Source: Mangrovibacter yixingensis
Lineage (GTDB): Bacteria > Pseudomonadota > Gammaproteobacteria > Enterobacterales > Enterobacteriaceae
Length of the DNA stretch: 64,000 nucleotides
Direction of reading: 5' to 3'
Assembly: GCF_020523985.1 (NCBI RefSeq)
Contig: NZ_JAIVKM010000001.1
Location: 1,922,001-1,986,000 of the forward strand
Part shown: piece by piece, positions 33,445 to 42,092 of the stretch
Numbering within the stretch: position 1 is the first letter of the stretch
Layout of the letters: every line of letters begins with the position of its first letter
Notes under the pieces: model-generated
The model's input: the letters and a program-made list of their open reading frames with translations, nothing else
Databases searched by the model: none
Told to the model about the DNA's origin: nothing
Program-made: the position numbers and the translations under genes

Positions 33445-34898
33445 TACCGAACCTGAAACAAAGCTCTATTTCCGGGCGGCTTACGCTGTTGTTTGTGGTA
33501 CTGATGGTGATAATTTTGCTCGCCACAGCTCTGTTTTTGCGTACTACCTTGTTCGCCTCACTCAAAAACCAAATGCACAATGAGCTGGCGTTTCGTAATT
33601 CGCTGGTCTCGCCGTTTATGGAGCGGGAAGGCACGGCACACTTGTGGGATCATATTGAGCACAAACTCACCACATTGATGGAAAACGAAGGCGGGAAAGT
33701 TCAATACCTGGTGCTCAGTGATGATCCGCTCTATGCATTTGGCGGTGAAATGGAAAAAGCTGTTGCCGCACAAAATCCCCCTGATGGTTATTCCAGTATC
33801 TACCTGCATAACAAGAGTTGCCCGTATTACATGCTGGTAAAAACCATACCTGCACTGGGTGAACGCCCACCGCTGAAATTTGTTGTCTCAATAGATTCAA
33901 CTGCGTATTACAACACTTATACCGAGTTCACCGAAGCCCTTATCTTCATTTCCCTGGCCGGGCTGGTACTGGTTGCGGGCCTGAGTTATGCGGTGTCTCG
34001 TTATGGGTTAAAACCGGCAAGGCAGATGAGTGAACAGGCGAACCAACTGGCTCCGGGTAATGTCGGGCAGCGTCTTAACACCGCCTGCCTGCCCGATGAG
34101 CTACGCACACTGGCTCAGGCATTCAACGGGGTACTTGAGCGCCAGGAGAAAGCCTGGCAGCAATTGGACAGCTTTAATGCCGATGTTGCCCATGAATTGC
34201 GCACCCCGCTGACCAACCTGATTGGCCAAACCCAACTGGGGTTGTCCCGTCAGCGTGATATTCACGAACTGGAAGATTTGCTGGAATCCAACCTGGAAGA
34301 GCTGGCGCGAATGACATCCATTATTAATGACATGTTATTCCTTTCTCATGCAGAAGCCGGGCAGCGGGCAATTGAGTTAACAGATATCTCACTCCAGGAA
34401 GAAGCCGTAAAAACGGCGGAGTATGTGGAACCTTCGTTGCTGGAGCGTGAACTGGTCGTCACTATTGGTGGTGATGTGCGTGCCTGTGTAGACCGCCGCC
34501 TGTTCCACCGCGCGCTGGCTAATTTGCTGGAAAATGGTGCGCGCCATGCAAGCCCTGGCAGCGCCATTGGTGTCAGCTTGTCTCAGAAAGGTGAATTCGC
34601 CAAAGTTGCCGTGTCAAACCAGGGCGACCCCATTACTCCCGAGCATTTGTCCAGGTTGTTTGAACGCTTCTACCGCGTGGACGCGGCGCGTAATGGCAGT
34701 AATATGCACCATGGGCTGGGCCTGGCGATTGTTAAAGCTGTCGCGCTGATGCATGAGGGCACAGCCTTTGCCTACAGCTACCAGGGCGTCAACACGTTTG
34801 GGTTTACCTTGCGCCTGAATAACCCTCAACCACAACCTCACGGAGAACCAGTGCAAACAACGGTTGCTCCGCTGGATGATGGTACCGCCACCATCTGA
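33441..34898 (+). CDS. Sensor histidine kinase, heavy-metal/redox type (CusS/HprS-like)
   Basis: A 485-residue inner-membrane kinase. TM1 (about 15-33), a periplasmic sensor (about 35-163), TM2 (about 165-185), HAMP, the dimerisation helix with phospho-His251 in ADVAHELRTPLTNL, and the ATPase part with its N box (LANLLENGARHA) and HGLGLAIVKA G-box. The periplasmic domain has a single Cys in NKSCPYYM and Met residues but lacks an obvious His-rich copper site, so the signal may be redox rather than copper. The C-terminal tail after the ATPase is Pro/Gln-rich. The start overlaps the regulator stop (ATGA). Confidence 0.94.
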   Translation: MIPNLKQSSISGRLTLLFVVLMVIILLATALFLRTTLFASLKNQMHNELAFRNSLVSPFMEREGTAHLWDHIEHKLTTLMENEGGKVQYLVLSDDPLYAFGGEMEKAVAAQNPPDGYSSIYLHNKSCPYYMLVKTIPALGERPPLKFVVSIDSTAYYNTYTEFTEALIFISLAGLVLVAGLSYAVSRYGLKPARQMSEQANQLAPGNVGQRLNTACLPDELRTLAQAFNGVLERQEKAWQQLDSFNADVAHELRTPLTNLIGQTQLGLSRQRDIHELEDLLESNLEELARMTSIINDMLFLSHAEAGQRAIELTDISLQEEAVKTAEYVEPSLLERELVVTIGGDVRACVDRRLFHRALANLLENGARHASPGSAIGVSLSQKGEFAKVAVSNQGDPITPEHLSRLFERFYRVDAARNGSNMHHGLGLAIVKAVALMHEGTAFAYSYQGVNTFGFTLRLNNPQPQPHGEPVQTTVAPLDDGTATI

Positions 34899-34923
34899 TT
34901 CACCAGTAATATTCACTAGTAAT
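34898..34923 (+). repeat. 13-bp tandem duplication after the kinase stop
   Basis: ATTCACCAGTAAT is followed directly by ATTCACTAGTAAT. The first unit overlaps the last base of the stop codon. Confidence 0.7.
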
Positions 34924-35079
34924 AGTGTGCAATTACGTCAGCTAAACACCATCCAGGGCAAATGTTGCAGAGTAAAATCGGCATGTGCCCTTGCTAAATC
35001 AATGCGCAGGTATTGGCGCACTTTCTGCAACCCGTTCAAGGTAATGAAACCCAGAAAAATAAATTCCGGGCAATAAAAA
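34924..35079. other. Short non-coding region downstream of the kinase
   Basis: No gene seen. No clear terminator for the plus-strand operon; the 35080-35109 stem may serve both directions. Confidence 0.3.
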
Positions 35080-35109
35080 GCTGGCCAGTAATAACTTACT
35101 TTGGCCAGC
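35080..35109 (-). terminator. Terminator of the second DUF1471 gene
   Basis: GCTGGCCA (35080-35087) pairs with TGGCCAGC (35102-35109). On the minus strand it is followed by TTTTTATT. Confidence 0.8.
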
Positions 35110-35192
35110 CAAATAACAACACAACACAATCACCAATAAGAGTATTAGTGACAGAGTCTCAGAGCGAGCATTAAAACAACACAAGAAAAGTC

Positions 35193-35447
35193 TTATTTAT
35201 ATAATTCAGCCACACCGAAATACTGGTTATCGCCACCTGCGGAGATAATTTTAAAGCTGGACGCACCTGCTGCCTGCGCCTTTTCCTGCAGAGTTTGGGT
35301 AACATCGGCCAGTGTCTGCTGGCCGCTGGTACTGACTACGCCATCAGCCGTGCGCCCCTGGCCAGAAGCTACTTCCTGAGCGGCAATTGAACTAAAACTG
35401 ACAGCAGCCAGTGCCAAAATACCAGGTACCAGAATATGTTTTTTCAT
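35193..35447 (-). CDS. DUF1471 (YdgH/BhsA/McbA) periplasmic stress protein, second copy
   Basis: An 84-residue protein with a signal peptide (about 1-23, SFSSIAAQ). The DUF1471 core follows: GVVSTSGQQTLADVTQTLQEKAQAAGASSFKIISAGGDNQYFGVAELYK. Its closest style is BhsA/McbA, which limits biofilm and outer-membrane permeability under copper, acid or oxidative stress. It lies between the two-component system and the MarA-like gene. In E. coli genes of this family are commonly controlled by such regulators. It is diverged from the copy at 12832. Confidence 0.92.
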   Translation of the reverse strand: MKKHILVPGILALAAVSFSSIAAQEVASGQGRTADGVVSTSGQQTLADVTQTLQEKAQAAGASSFKIISAGGDNQYFGVAELYK

Positions 35448-35474
35448 TGTTCCACCTTTTCAACTGAAAGATAA

Positions 35475-35522
35475 AAAATAAGCTTAACGAAAAGAATTTA
35501 CGCCTTTCGATAAGCTTATTTT
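35475..35522 (-). terminator. Long hairpin terminator between the MarA-like and DUF1471 genes
   Basis: AAAATAAGCTTA (35475-35486) pairs perfectly with TAAGCTTATTTT (35511-35522). An inner CGAAA/TTTCG stem continues the duplex. On the minus strand a T-rich tail follows, so it should end the MarA-like transcript. Confidence 0.75.
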
Positions 35523-35582
35523 ACGTTTAATTTGCTGACTATTGAGTGACAGGAAAATAACAATTTAGTCAGCTACAATGAT

Positions 35583-35930
35583 TTACATTCTTGCATTTGA
35601 TTTACGAAATGCCCTGGGAGACTGATTAAATACACGCGAGAACACGCGAGTAAATGTTTGCTGGGAATCGAACCCATAACGGTCTGAAATAAAGCATACT
35701 GAATAACGGGTATTCTTTAATTCTTCCGCGGCCAACGCCAGCTTGCGGTTACGGATATAACTGCCTAAGGTTTCTGCCGTGACATCCTGAAATACCCGTT
35801 GCAAATGCCACTTCGAATAGCCTGCTTTATGGGCAACATCTTCTATCTTGATCGGTTCGTGGACATGCACTTCAATCCACTCTTTCAGTGCCTCTACAAG
35901 GGCAACATGTTTTTCTACAATTTTTTGCAT
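35583..35930 (-). CDS. MarA/SoxS-type AraC-family activator, second copy
   Basis: A 115-residue two-HTH protein. EDVAHKAGYSKWHLQRVFQDVTAETLGSYIRNRKL forms the first HTH and FISDRYGFDSQQTFTRVFSRVFNQSPRAFRK the second. AGYSKWHLQR and GFDSQQ/FTR are diagnostic of MarA, SoxS, Rob and RamA. I start at the ATG at 35930 because it matches family length; the frame continues upstream for 35 residues of Cys/Thr-rich sequence unlike any relative. It would activate efflux and envelope genes, possibly including the adjacent DUF1471 gene. It is clearly distinct from the copy at 28865. Confidence 0.9.
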   Translation of the reverse strand: MQKIVEKHVALVEALKEWIEVHVHEPIKIEDVAHKAGYSKWHLQRVFQDVTAETLGSYIRNRKLALAAEELKNTRYSVCFISDRYGFDSQQTFTRVFSRVFNQSPRAFRKSNARM

Positions 35931-36163
35931 AGTGAATGTTCCCGTCTTGTCCGAAGGCAAAGCCTCCGTATCCATTATTTCTGGTACCGCACAGGCGCGG
36001 CACACCCGCAGCTCAATAAAATCGACAGGGTTCACTATAAGAGGTGCTCGCTGACCTCAACATGACACCAAAATAACATTTTTGTCAGGAAACAGTTCTT
36101 TACACAGGAAATGCCGAGCAATCCCCTGTCATCAGACACGGAATTGCCGGGAAATTGGCAAAA

Positions 36164-36901
36164 TCAGGCAGGCTTGCAGGCAGAAACAATCAACATCATG
36201 GGGCGACGCAGTTCATCCTGCATCCCCGGTACATCAGCCAATAATTGTGCAGAAGGTTGCGGTTCTCGCAGGCCGTTCACTTGCAGTTGTAACGCTAATA
36301 ATGGTGCCAGCCAGTCTGTTAACGTACGGTGGTATTTAATAACACGCTCACCCAGAAAACAGGTTTCCCGACGGCCGGAGGAAAAATAGTGGTCAACAGG
36401 CCAGTGAAGCGGCTTTCCTTCGCCATCACAATACCAGGCTTGTGGGCCTTGAGCGGTAAAAATGGGGTGTTCCACGCTAAATAGAAAAGTACCACCGGGC
36501 TTCAGTGCCTGAGCCACTTTACGGCACAGCGATGGCCAGTCAGCCACATAGTGAAACGCCAGTGAACTTAGCACCACATCATACCCTTCAGGCTCAGGGT
36601 GATAATCTTCCATCGCTACTTGTTGCCAGCCAATACGGTCAGCACCGGGTACTTGCTGCGCCCGCGCCAGCATTTTTGCCGAAATATCCACGCCTGTTAC
36701 CGCCGCCGCCCCCTGAGACTGGGCGTAAAAGCAGTGCCAGCCATAGCCACAGCCTAAATCCAGCACTCGCTTACCCGCTAATGGGGGCAACATGGCCTGA
36801 AATGCTGGCCACTCTCCTGCCGCATTTAACCCTTCAACAGAGCGCGCCATCTGCGCGTATTTGCCAAAAAAAGCGGGGTCATCGTACTTATTCTGTTTCA
36901 T
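36164..36901 (-). CDS. Class I SAM-dependent methyltransferase
   Basis: A 245-residue cytoplasmic enzyme of the Methyltransf_11 type. Motif I is VLDLGCGYGWHCFYAQ (about 47-62), followed by TGVDISAKMLARAQQ and post-motif DVVLSSLAFHYVADW. A GGTFLFSVEHP strand comes next, and a substrate-cap C-terminal part follows. The VEHP/H-N-x-L style resembles small-molecule or cofactor methylases such as YafE/UbiE relatives; the substrate is unknown. The ATG at 36901 has GGAAGG eight bases upstream; a longer frame to 36940 lacks support. It is a single gene. Confidence 0.9.
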   Translation of the reverse strand: MKQNKYDDPAFFGKYAQMARSVEGLNAAGEWPAFQAMLPPLAGKRVLDLGCGYGWHCFYAQSQGAAAVTGVDISAKMLARAQQVPGADRIGWQQVAMEDYHPEPEGYDVVLSSLAFHYVADWPSLCRKVAQALKPGGTFLFSVEHPIFTAQGPQAWYCDGEGKPLHWPVDHYFSSGRRETCFLGERVIKYHRTLTDWLAPLLALQLQVNGLREPQPSAQLLADVPGMQDELRRPMMLIVSACKPA

Positions 36902-37194
36902 CTGCTTAACCTTCCCTGATGTTTGTCGCTTACTATGCAATGCGCAGTTTAACGATATCCTTCGTTAGCGTCCTGGCGTTTTTAGCGCAACTGCGCCCCG
37001 GTGCCAGCAAATGGCAAACCAGGGCGCAATGCTATAGATAACAGAAACCCAATTATTGAGTGAAACCAGGAATAAAACGGTTTACGTCCACTTCCATAAA
37101 CTGGCTGCGCTGGAAATTGGCTTTCAGCGCCCAGGGCACCCTGAAGCATTTTGTGCAATCGGCATGTTTGCAGGTACAGAAGGAAAATCAGGCG
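36902..37194. other. Non-coding region between methyltransferase and Gfo/Idh/MocA gene
   Basis: Contains GCGCCC/GGGCGC inverted copies (about 36990-37025). I see no gene. A 75-codon minus frame crosses the region without a start site. Confidence 0.3.
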
Positions 37195-37218
37195 AAAAAA
37201 GCTGCCCAACCGGGCAGC
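37195..37218 (-). terminator. Terminator of the Gfo/Idh/MocA gene
   Basis: GCTGCCC (37201-37207) pairs with GGGCAGC (37212-37218) around AACC. On the minus strand it is followed by TTTTTTCGCC. Confidence 0.85.
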
Positions 37219-37282
37219 AAGGGGAATAAGTGAGCCTGAGTCAGTCGCGGCTCACTACAAATTACAACACATCATTCTGTCA

Positions 37283-38434
37283 TCAGCCCTTGCCAAGGGC
37301 TTTATCAAATTCAGCCCAGCAAGAGGTTAAATCCACCACACGGTGGGTTTTACGGGCTTCATCAATTTTGATTGCAGTCAGCCCTGCTTCAAGGGCATCT
37401 ACCACAGATACCTTAAGCGGCGTGCCTTGTTTCAGGTGGCGCACCACTTCTTCGGCCATTAGCGCATCGGCACCGTAGTGGCCGTCGTATGCGCTACCAT
37501 CATAGGTTTTGTCAGTCAGTGCTGCGCGGGTACGGGCGTTGTGGACCCGAAAGTAGTTACGCACAAAATCCCCTTCCGCCTGGCCATCGGTGCCCATTAC
37601 ACAAAAACGGCGAAACTCATCTGGCACATTAAGGTTGGCGTGAAAGGCCATTGTGGCACCACCGGCATACTCCACAATTGCCGTCTGGTAATCGACAATA
37701 TCTGCATCGCTGTCAAACACATGCTCCGTGCTGGACCAGCCACTGGGTTTTTCATGGTACACCGCGGAATCCGCCGTCACCTCGCCCACCGGGGTATGCT
37801 GCGGAGTAAAAGATTTACGCCCGCCGAAACTGGCGACCCGCACCGGGCGTTCGCCCACCAGCCCCTGGTAGAGGTCAATATCATGGCAGCACTTTTCAAG
37901 AATATAGGGCCCGGCATAGCGCTCAAAGCGCCGCCAGTCGCGCATAAAGAATGCCCCGTGGAAAGGCGGAATGTGCTCGGTGGCTTCAATGGAGGTAATT
38001 TCCCCCAACTCACCAGCCTCTTTGGCTGCCACCAGATCCTGGTATAACGGTGAGTAACGCAGCACCAGGCCAACAATCACTTTGTCTTTACCGTAACGGG
38101 CAATCAGCTTCGCCAGCGCCATACTCTGGGCCTCACTGGTCACTACCGGTTTTTCAGTAAACACGGTGTAACCCGCGGCAAGCCCCGCTTCAATATGCTC
38201 AAGGTGCATAAAGTTCGGCGAACCGACCATCAACAGATCAAACCCGCCAGCCGCCAGCATCTCATCCAGTGATGCAAACGCCTTACCAGGAGAAATACCG
38301 AAGGTTTCCAGGTTCGGTAAACCGGCCGGAGCCGGGTCGACATACCCTGTTATGGTGAATTCCGGGTCGGCTTTCTTAAACTCTTTTGCCACATGCGACA
38401 GACGAAAACCTAACCCGACAATGCCTACTTTCAT
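37283..38434 (-). CDS. Gfo/Idh/MocA-family sugar dehydrogenase
   Basis: A 383-residue NAD(P)-dependent oxidoreductase. The Rossmann start is KVGIVGLGFRLSHVAKEF, and the family motif TEKPVV (FTEKPVVTSEAQ) includes the catalytic Lys. The C-terminal beta-sheet domain has GPYILEKCCHDIDLYQGLVG, the usual (K)xxHDxD active-site motif. Such enzymes oxidise or epimerise sugars and inositols. I start at ATG 38434; a TTG lies six bases upstream. It is divergent from the sugar kinase and is part of the glycan locus. The substrate cannot be named. Confidence 0.92.
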   Translation of the reverse strand: MKVGIVGLGFRLSHVAKEFKKADPEFTITGYVDPAPAGLPNLETFGISPGKAFASLDEMLAAGGFDLLMVGSPNFMHLEHIEAGLAAGYTVFTEKPVVTSEAQSMALAKLIARYGKDKVIVGLVLRYSPLYQDLVAAKEAGELGEITSIEATEHIPPFHGAFFMRDWRRFERYAGPYILEKCCHDIDLYQGLVGERPVRVASFGGRKSFTPQHTPVGEVTADSAVYHEKPSGWSSTEHVFDSDADIVDYQTAIVEYAGGATMAFHANLNVPDEFRRFCVMGTDGQAEGDFVRNYFRVHNARTRAALTDKTYDGSAYDGHYGADALMAEEVVRHLKQGTPLKVSVVDALEAGLTAIKIDEARKTHRVVDLTSCWAEFDKALGKG

Positions 38435-38778
38435 GTTCAACCCTGCCTGCTCAAGAAATATGTCTGATACTCAGAATCTGGTCATCTGGCGGTTTCTTGC
38501 TACCAAAATGAGCCAGAACCAGCTCACGGGATGGCGCACTGTTTTCTGCTGCGCCGTTGTTTAATTTTACACCGCCAACTTATTACGCCAGAAAAACTAA
38601 AGTCAACAACCAAAAAACAACCAAATTTTCGATAATTTTTATCTTATTGTTTTTAAATGGAAAAATAAAAATCACTGTTACATATTTATTTGTTATTGCG
38701 ATTTAAGTTTTTTTCTCCTATCTTTTCGCTCAGAATCAGGTCTGTTGTGGCGACAAGCCAGCACTGATCAACAGGAGA
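38435..38778. promoter_or_regulatory. Divergent control region of dehydrogenase and kinase
   Basis: Very AT-rich between 38560 and 38720. ATTTTTAT (38635-38642) and ATAAAAAT (38665-38672) form a perfect inverted repeat. CAAATTTTCGATAATTTTT nearby loosely recalls AT-rich ROK (NagC/Mlc) operators, and a ROK regulator is encoded at 39730. No gene in the interval. Confidence 0.4.
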
Positions 38779-39651
38779 ATGGCATTGCAAACAAGGTATT
38801 TCATTGGTGTTGATGGTGGCGGTACACAGTGCCGAACCCGGTTAACCAACCAGAATGGTGATGTTCTGGCAGCCTGTACCGGTGGCCCGGCCAATATCTG
38901 GAGCCAGTTCGATAACGCCATGAAGCAAGTCTGCCAGTTGCTGGATGAAACCCTTCACGCCGCCGGGCTGAGCACTTGTGACGCTGGGCAAACCCACGTT
39001 GTGTTGGGCCTTGCCGGGGGGAATATTTCTCGTGTACGCGCGCAGGCGCAAGCCTGGCCCCACGCGTATGCTTCATGGCAGGTATTTTCTGATGTCGAAA
39101 TTGCCTGCCCTGGCGCGCACAATGGGCAACCGGGCGCGGTATTAATAACCGGCACCGGGAGCCAGGGTGCTGTCTGGAGCGGGCAGGCGTTCCGCTGCGT
39201 GGGTGGCTGGGGAATGGCGCTTTCGGACCAGGGCTCTGGCGCATGGCTGGGGCAGCGGGCATTACGCCTGGCGCTGAAAGCCCATGAAAACTTAGTGGAG
39301 CACACTCCGTTAACCCGCGCATTAATGGCGCACTTTGGGCACGAACCCGAAACCTTACTGGCCTGGTCAGTACAGGCGACACCCGCACAATGGGGGCAAT
39401 TTGCACCACAGATCTTCCAGGCTGCCAGCGAACAAGACAGCAACGGAGTTATTCTGGTGGCTGCTTGCGCACAAGAAATTAGCGAACTGATTAACAACCT
39501 CAGCCAAAATGGGCGCTACCCGGTAGCCATGCTTGGCGGCCTTGCTCTGCCCATTTACCCCTGGCTAAGTGCTGATGTACAAGCCATGCTGGTTACGGCT
39601 GAAGGAGATGCACTAAGTGGTGCACTACGCCTTGCCCGCCTTTGTGCCTGA
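38779..39651 (+). CDS. BadF/BadG/BcrA/BcrD-type sugar kinase (glucosamine/GlcNAc kinase-like)
   Basis: A 290-residue ASKHA-fold kinase. The phosphate-1 loop is FIGVDGGGTQCRTRLT, the GPANIW segment follows, phosphate-2 is ITGTGSQGAVWSG, and the adenosine motif is GWGMALSDQGSGAWLG. These match the GspK and N-acetylglucosamine-kinase branch of the family. It should phosphorylate an incoming amino sugar or related hexose at the 6-position. CAGGAG lies just before the ATG. The ROK regulator follows 78 bases later on the same strand. The role in this locus is inferred from context. Confidence 0.9.
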   Translation: MALQTRYFIGVDGGGTQCRTRLTNQNGDVLAACTGGPANIWSQFDNAMKQVCQLLDETLHAAGLSTCDAGQTHVVLGLAGGNISRVRAQAQAWPHAYASWQVFSDVEIACPGAHNGQPGAVLITGTGSQGAVWSGQAFRCVGGWGMALSDQGSGAWLGQRALRLALKAHENLVEHTPLTRALMAHFGHEPETLLAWSVQATPAQWGQFAPQIFQAASEQDSNGVILVAACAQEISELINNLSQNGRYPVAMLGGLALPIYPWLSADVQAMLVTAEGDALSGALRLARLCA

Positions 39652-39729
39652 GTATGGTTTTAAGGCAGGCTTTTTTCAGGTGCCGTGTAATATGGCCGCC
39701 AGCTTACTGACTTCCTGGTTAATGTAACG

Positions 39730-40845
39730 ATGATGACTGCACCTTCCATCACTACCCGCATTTTACGGCTGATTGTGGAGCTTTCCCCCGTCAGCCAGTC
39801 TGATTTGAAAGTACGCAGTGGGCTGAGTATGTCCACCGTGTCCCAGGCAACCAACCGCCTGCTTGACCGGGGTATTATTCAGGAACTGGGGCTGCGCCGT
39901 GTTTCCATGGGGCGGCCGAAAACATTGTTAGGGCTTAACCCGGATTACGCCAATGTGGTTGGTATCCAGCTCAATGCTGAGCGCAACCTGATTGTTATGA
40001 CAGACCTTGCCGGTAACCTGGTGGGCGAACAGCAGATGCCATCAGGTGAACTTACACCACGCCAGTTAGGCGATGCGCTGGCTAAATTTCTTAAAACCAC
40101 AGGCGAAAGGCATGTTGGTGCCATTGGCCTGGCGCTTTCTGGCCTGGTAGATGCACAAAGTGGCTACTGTGTGCGCTCCACCGTTCTGAACTGGGATAAT
40201 GAACCGGTTGTGGAACAACTGCAGGCCCGCTTTCAACTGCCGGTGTTTATTGAAAACGATGCTAACGCCATGGCACTGGCGGCACAGGTTTTCGGCCAGT
40301 TAGGCCAGTCGCGCACTGCGATTGTCGCCACTTATGGCAAAGGCATTGGGGCGGGAATAATCCTTGACCGCCAGTTATACCGTGGCCGCCATGGTACTGC
40401 CGGGGAAATTGGCAATGCTTTCTTAACCGATGGCAGCGGGCGCACGCTGGAAGATGCGGCTTCGTCAAAAGCGATTCTGCGGGCGCTGGCTGAAACCGGG
40501 GCAACGCACCTGGCCGCCCTTGATGAACGCCCTTCCCCACAAACTCTGGAAGTCTTGCGTGAAGCAGGCGAGCACCTGGGTAGCGCGCTGGCAAACCTGG
40601 CAGTAGCGTTAGACCCGGATGTGGTTTACCTGGCAATGGAGCCGCAAATGGCCTCGCGGATTTTGCTCGACCAGGTGACCCAAAGCTTCCACACTTACCG
40701 GTTGAAACTCACCCCACAACTCACCCCGTTGCAATTCTTAACTGAATCCAACCGGATGTGGGCACTGGGTGCGGCGGGGCTCGCCGTTGACCGGCTGATA
40801 GATGTGCTTTCTGTAGAAGCTGAAACCGAGCGTAATGACAACTAA
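39730..40845 (+). CDS. ROK-family transcriptional regulator lacking the zinc motif
   Basis: A 371-residue NagC/Mlc-type repressor. The N-terminal winged helix is QSDLKVRSGLSMSTVSQATNRLLDRGII (about 20-47). The ROK domain has IGLALSGLVDAQSGYC, VFIENDANAMALA and the YGKGIGAGIILD signature. The segment that normally holds the zinc ligands (GEIGH and CxCGxxGC) reads GEIGNAFLTDGSGRTLEDAAS: the His is Asn and all three Cys are gone. Ligand sensing or oligomer stability may therefore differ. It probably controls the surrounding glycan genes. Confidence 0.92.
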   Translation: MMTAPSITTRILRLIVELSPVSQSDLKVRSGLSMSTVSQATNRLLDRGIIQELGLRRVSMGRPKTLLGLNPDYANVVGIQLNAERNLIVMTDLAGNLVGEQQMPSGELTPRQLGDALAKFLKTTGERHVGAIGLALSGLVDAQSGYCVRSTVLNWDNEPVVEQLQARFQLPVFIENDANAMALAAQVFGQLGQSRTAIVATYGKGIGAGIILDRQLYRGRHGTAGEIGNAFLTDGSGRTLEDAASSKAILRALAETGATHLAALDERPSPQTLEVLREAGEHLGSALANLAVALDPDVVYLAMEPQMASRILLDQVTQSFHTYRLKLTPQLTPLQFLTESNRMWALGAAGLAVDRLIDVLSVEAETERNDN

Positions 40846-40910
40846 CCCGCCTGCTGGCGGGTTCAGATTGATGAAAAAGAAGGGTAAAACCTGGGTTTGC
40901 CCTTTTATTT
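40844..40910 (+). terminator. Double hairpin terminator after the ROK gene
   Basis: AACCCGCC/GGCGGGTT (40844-40863) overlaps the stop codon. A second stem AAGGGTAAA/TTTGCCCTT (40880-40904, one wobble pair) is followed by TTATTT. Confidence 0.8.
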
Positions 40911-40971
40911 CGTTAGCAGCCGAAAATCAATAACCTGATTTCCCTGTTTTTTGTTTATTGACCCGGCCCGT

Positions 40972-40995
40972 TACTACGCAACCTACTACGCAACC
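40972..40995 (+). repeat. 12-bp tandem duplication beside the ABC ATPase stop
   Basis: TACTACGCAACC occurs twice in tandem immediately downstream of the minus-strand ATPase gene. Confidence 0.7.
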
Positions 40996-42081
40996 TTAGC
41001 GTAACCGCAACCCGTTTTCACGGAACAGCAGCAGGTTGGGCTGTGACAGTGCCAGGCGCATTTCCTGGCGCGTTTCAACGTTGTCGCCGTCACGCAGCTC
41101 AACCACCAGCATCTCTTCCCGGCCAATATCCAGGTAAACATAATTGGTGTGCCCCAGCTTCTCTACCCAGGAAACTGGCGCGGTGAATTGCGTGGTGCCT
41201 TCACCATTACAGACGATGTGTTCCGGGCGCACGCCCAGCCACAGTGTTTCCCCTTCTTCCACCGCTTCTGCCACCGGGCACACCAGGTTTTCCAGCGACA
41301 AATCCGCCACCCGCAATTGCACTTCGCCCGGTTTTGTCGCGGTAACCGTGGCGGGCAACACATTGATTTTAGGCGAGCCAATAAACCCGGCAACAAACAG
41401 ATTATCGGGGTTGTGGTAAATCTCAAGGGGCGCACCGGTCTGCTCAATTTGCCCTTGGCGCAGCACCACAATGCGGTCTGCCAGGGTCATTGCTTCCAGT
41501 TGGTCGTGGGTGACATAAATCATGGTGTTACCCAGTGCTTCATGCAGCCGGGCAATCTCAATGCGCATTTTCAGGCGCAATTCTGCATCCAGGTTGGATA
41601 GCGGCTCATCAAACAAGAAGATGGAAGGTTCACGGATAATGGCCCGGCCAATCGCCACACGCTGGCGCTGGCCGCCAGAAAGCGCACGCGGCAGCCGCCC
41701 CAGGTAATCTGTCAGGTGCAGTTTTGCCGCCACCTCATCCACTTTACGGTTGATTTCCGCTTTCGGCCGTTTCGCCATCTCCAGCGGATAAGCCAGGTTA
41801 TCCCGCACCGACATATTGGGGTAGAGTGCATAAGACTGGAAGACCATAGCAATGCCCCGTTCAGAGGCAGACTGACGCGTCATATCCGCACCTGATATCA
41901 GCAATTGCCCTTCTGTTATCTCTTCCAGCCCGGCTATCATGCGCAGCAATGTGGACTTCCCGCACCCCGATGGGCCAACAAATACCACAAACTCACCACT
42001 GTTGATGGTGAGATCCAGACCAGGGATAACAGTGACCTGATCCCAGCGTTTTTTCACACTTTTCAGTTCCAGACTGGCCAT
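40996..42081 (-). CDS. Sugar ABC transporter ATPase, UgpC/MsmK/MalK type
   Basis: A 361-residue cytoplasmic ATPase. Walker A GPSGCGKST (36-44), Q-loop VFQSYALYPNMSVRDNL, signature LSGGQRQR, Walker B FLFDEPLSNLD and switch-His YVTHDQ are all intact. A C-terminal TOBE/OB regulatory domain starts at about 240 (VAGFIGSPKINVLPA). It powers import by the permeases at 44615-46305, which lack their own ATPase gene. It is transcribed from the opposite strand, 11 bases downstream of the GNAT gene. GGGGAG precedes the ATG. Confidence 0.94.
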   Translation of the reverse strand: MASLELKSVKKRWDQVTVIPGLDLTINSGEFVVFVGPSGCGKSTLLRMIAGLEEITEGQLLISGADMTRQSASERGIAMVFQSYALYPNMSVRDNLAYPLEMAKRPKAEINRKVDEVAAKLHLTDYLGRLPRALSGGQRQRVAIGRAIIREPSIFLFDEPLSNLDAELRLKMRIEIARLHEALGNTMIYVTHDQLEAMTLADRIVVLRQGQIEQTGAPLEIYHNPDNLFVAGFIGSPKINVLPATVTATKPGEVQLRVADLSLENLVCPVAEAVEEGETLWLGVRPEHIVCNGEGTTQFTAPVSWVEKLGHTNYVYLDIGREEMLVVELRDGDNVETRQEMRLALSQPNLLLFRENGLRLR

Positions 42082-42092
42082 TTCCGCTCCCC

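Noticed and set aside
36505..36909. 134-codon plus-strand frame
   Set aside because: Antisense to the methyltransferase, whose SAM motifs are clear.
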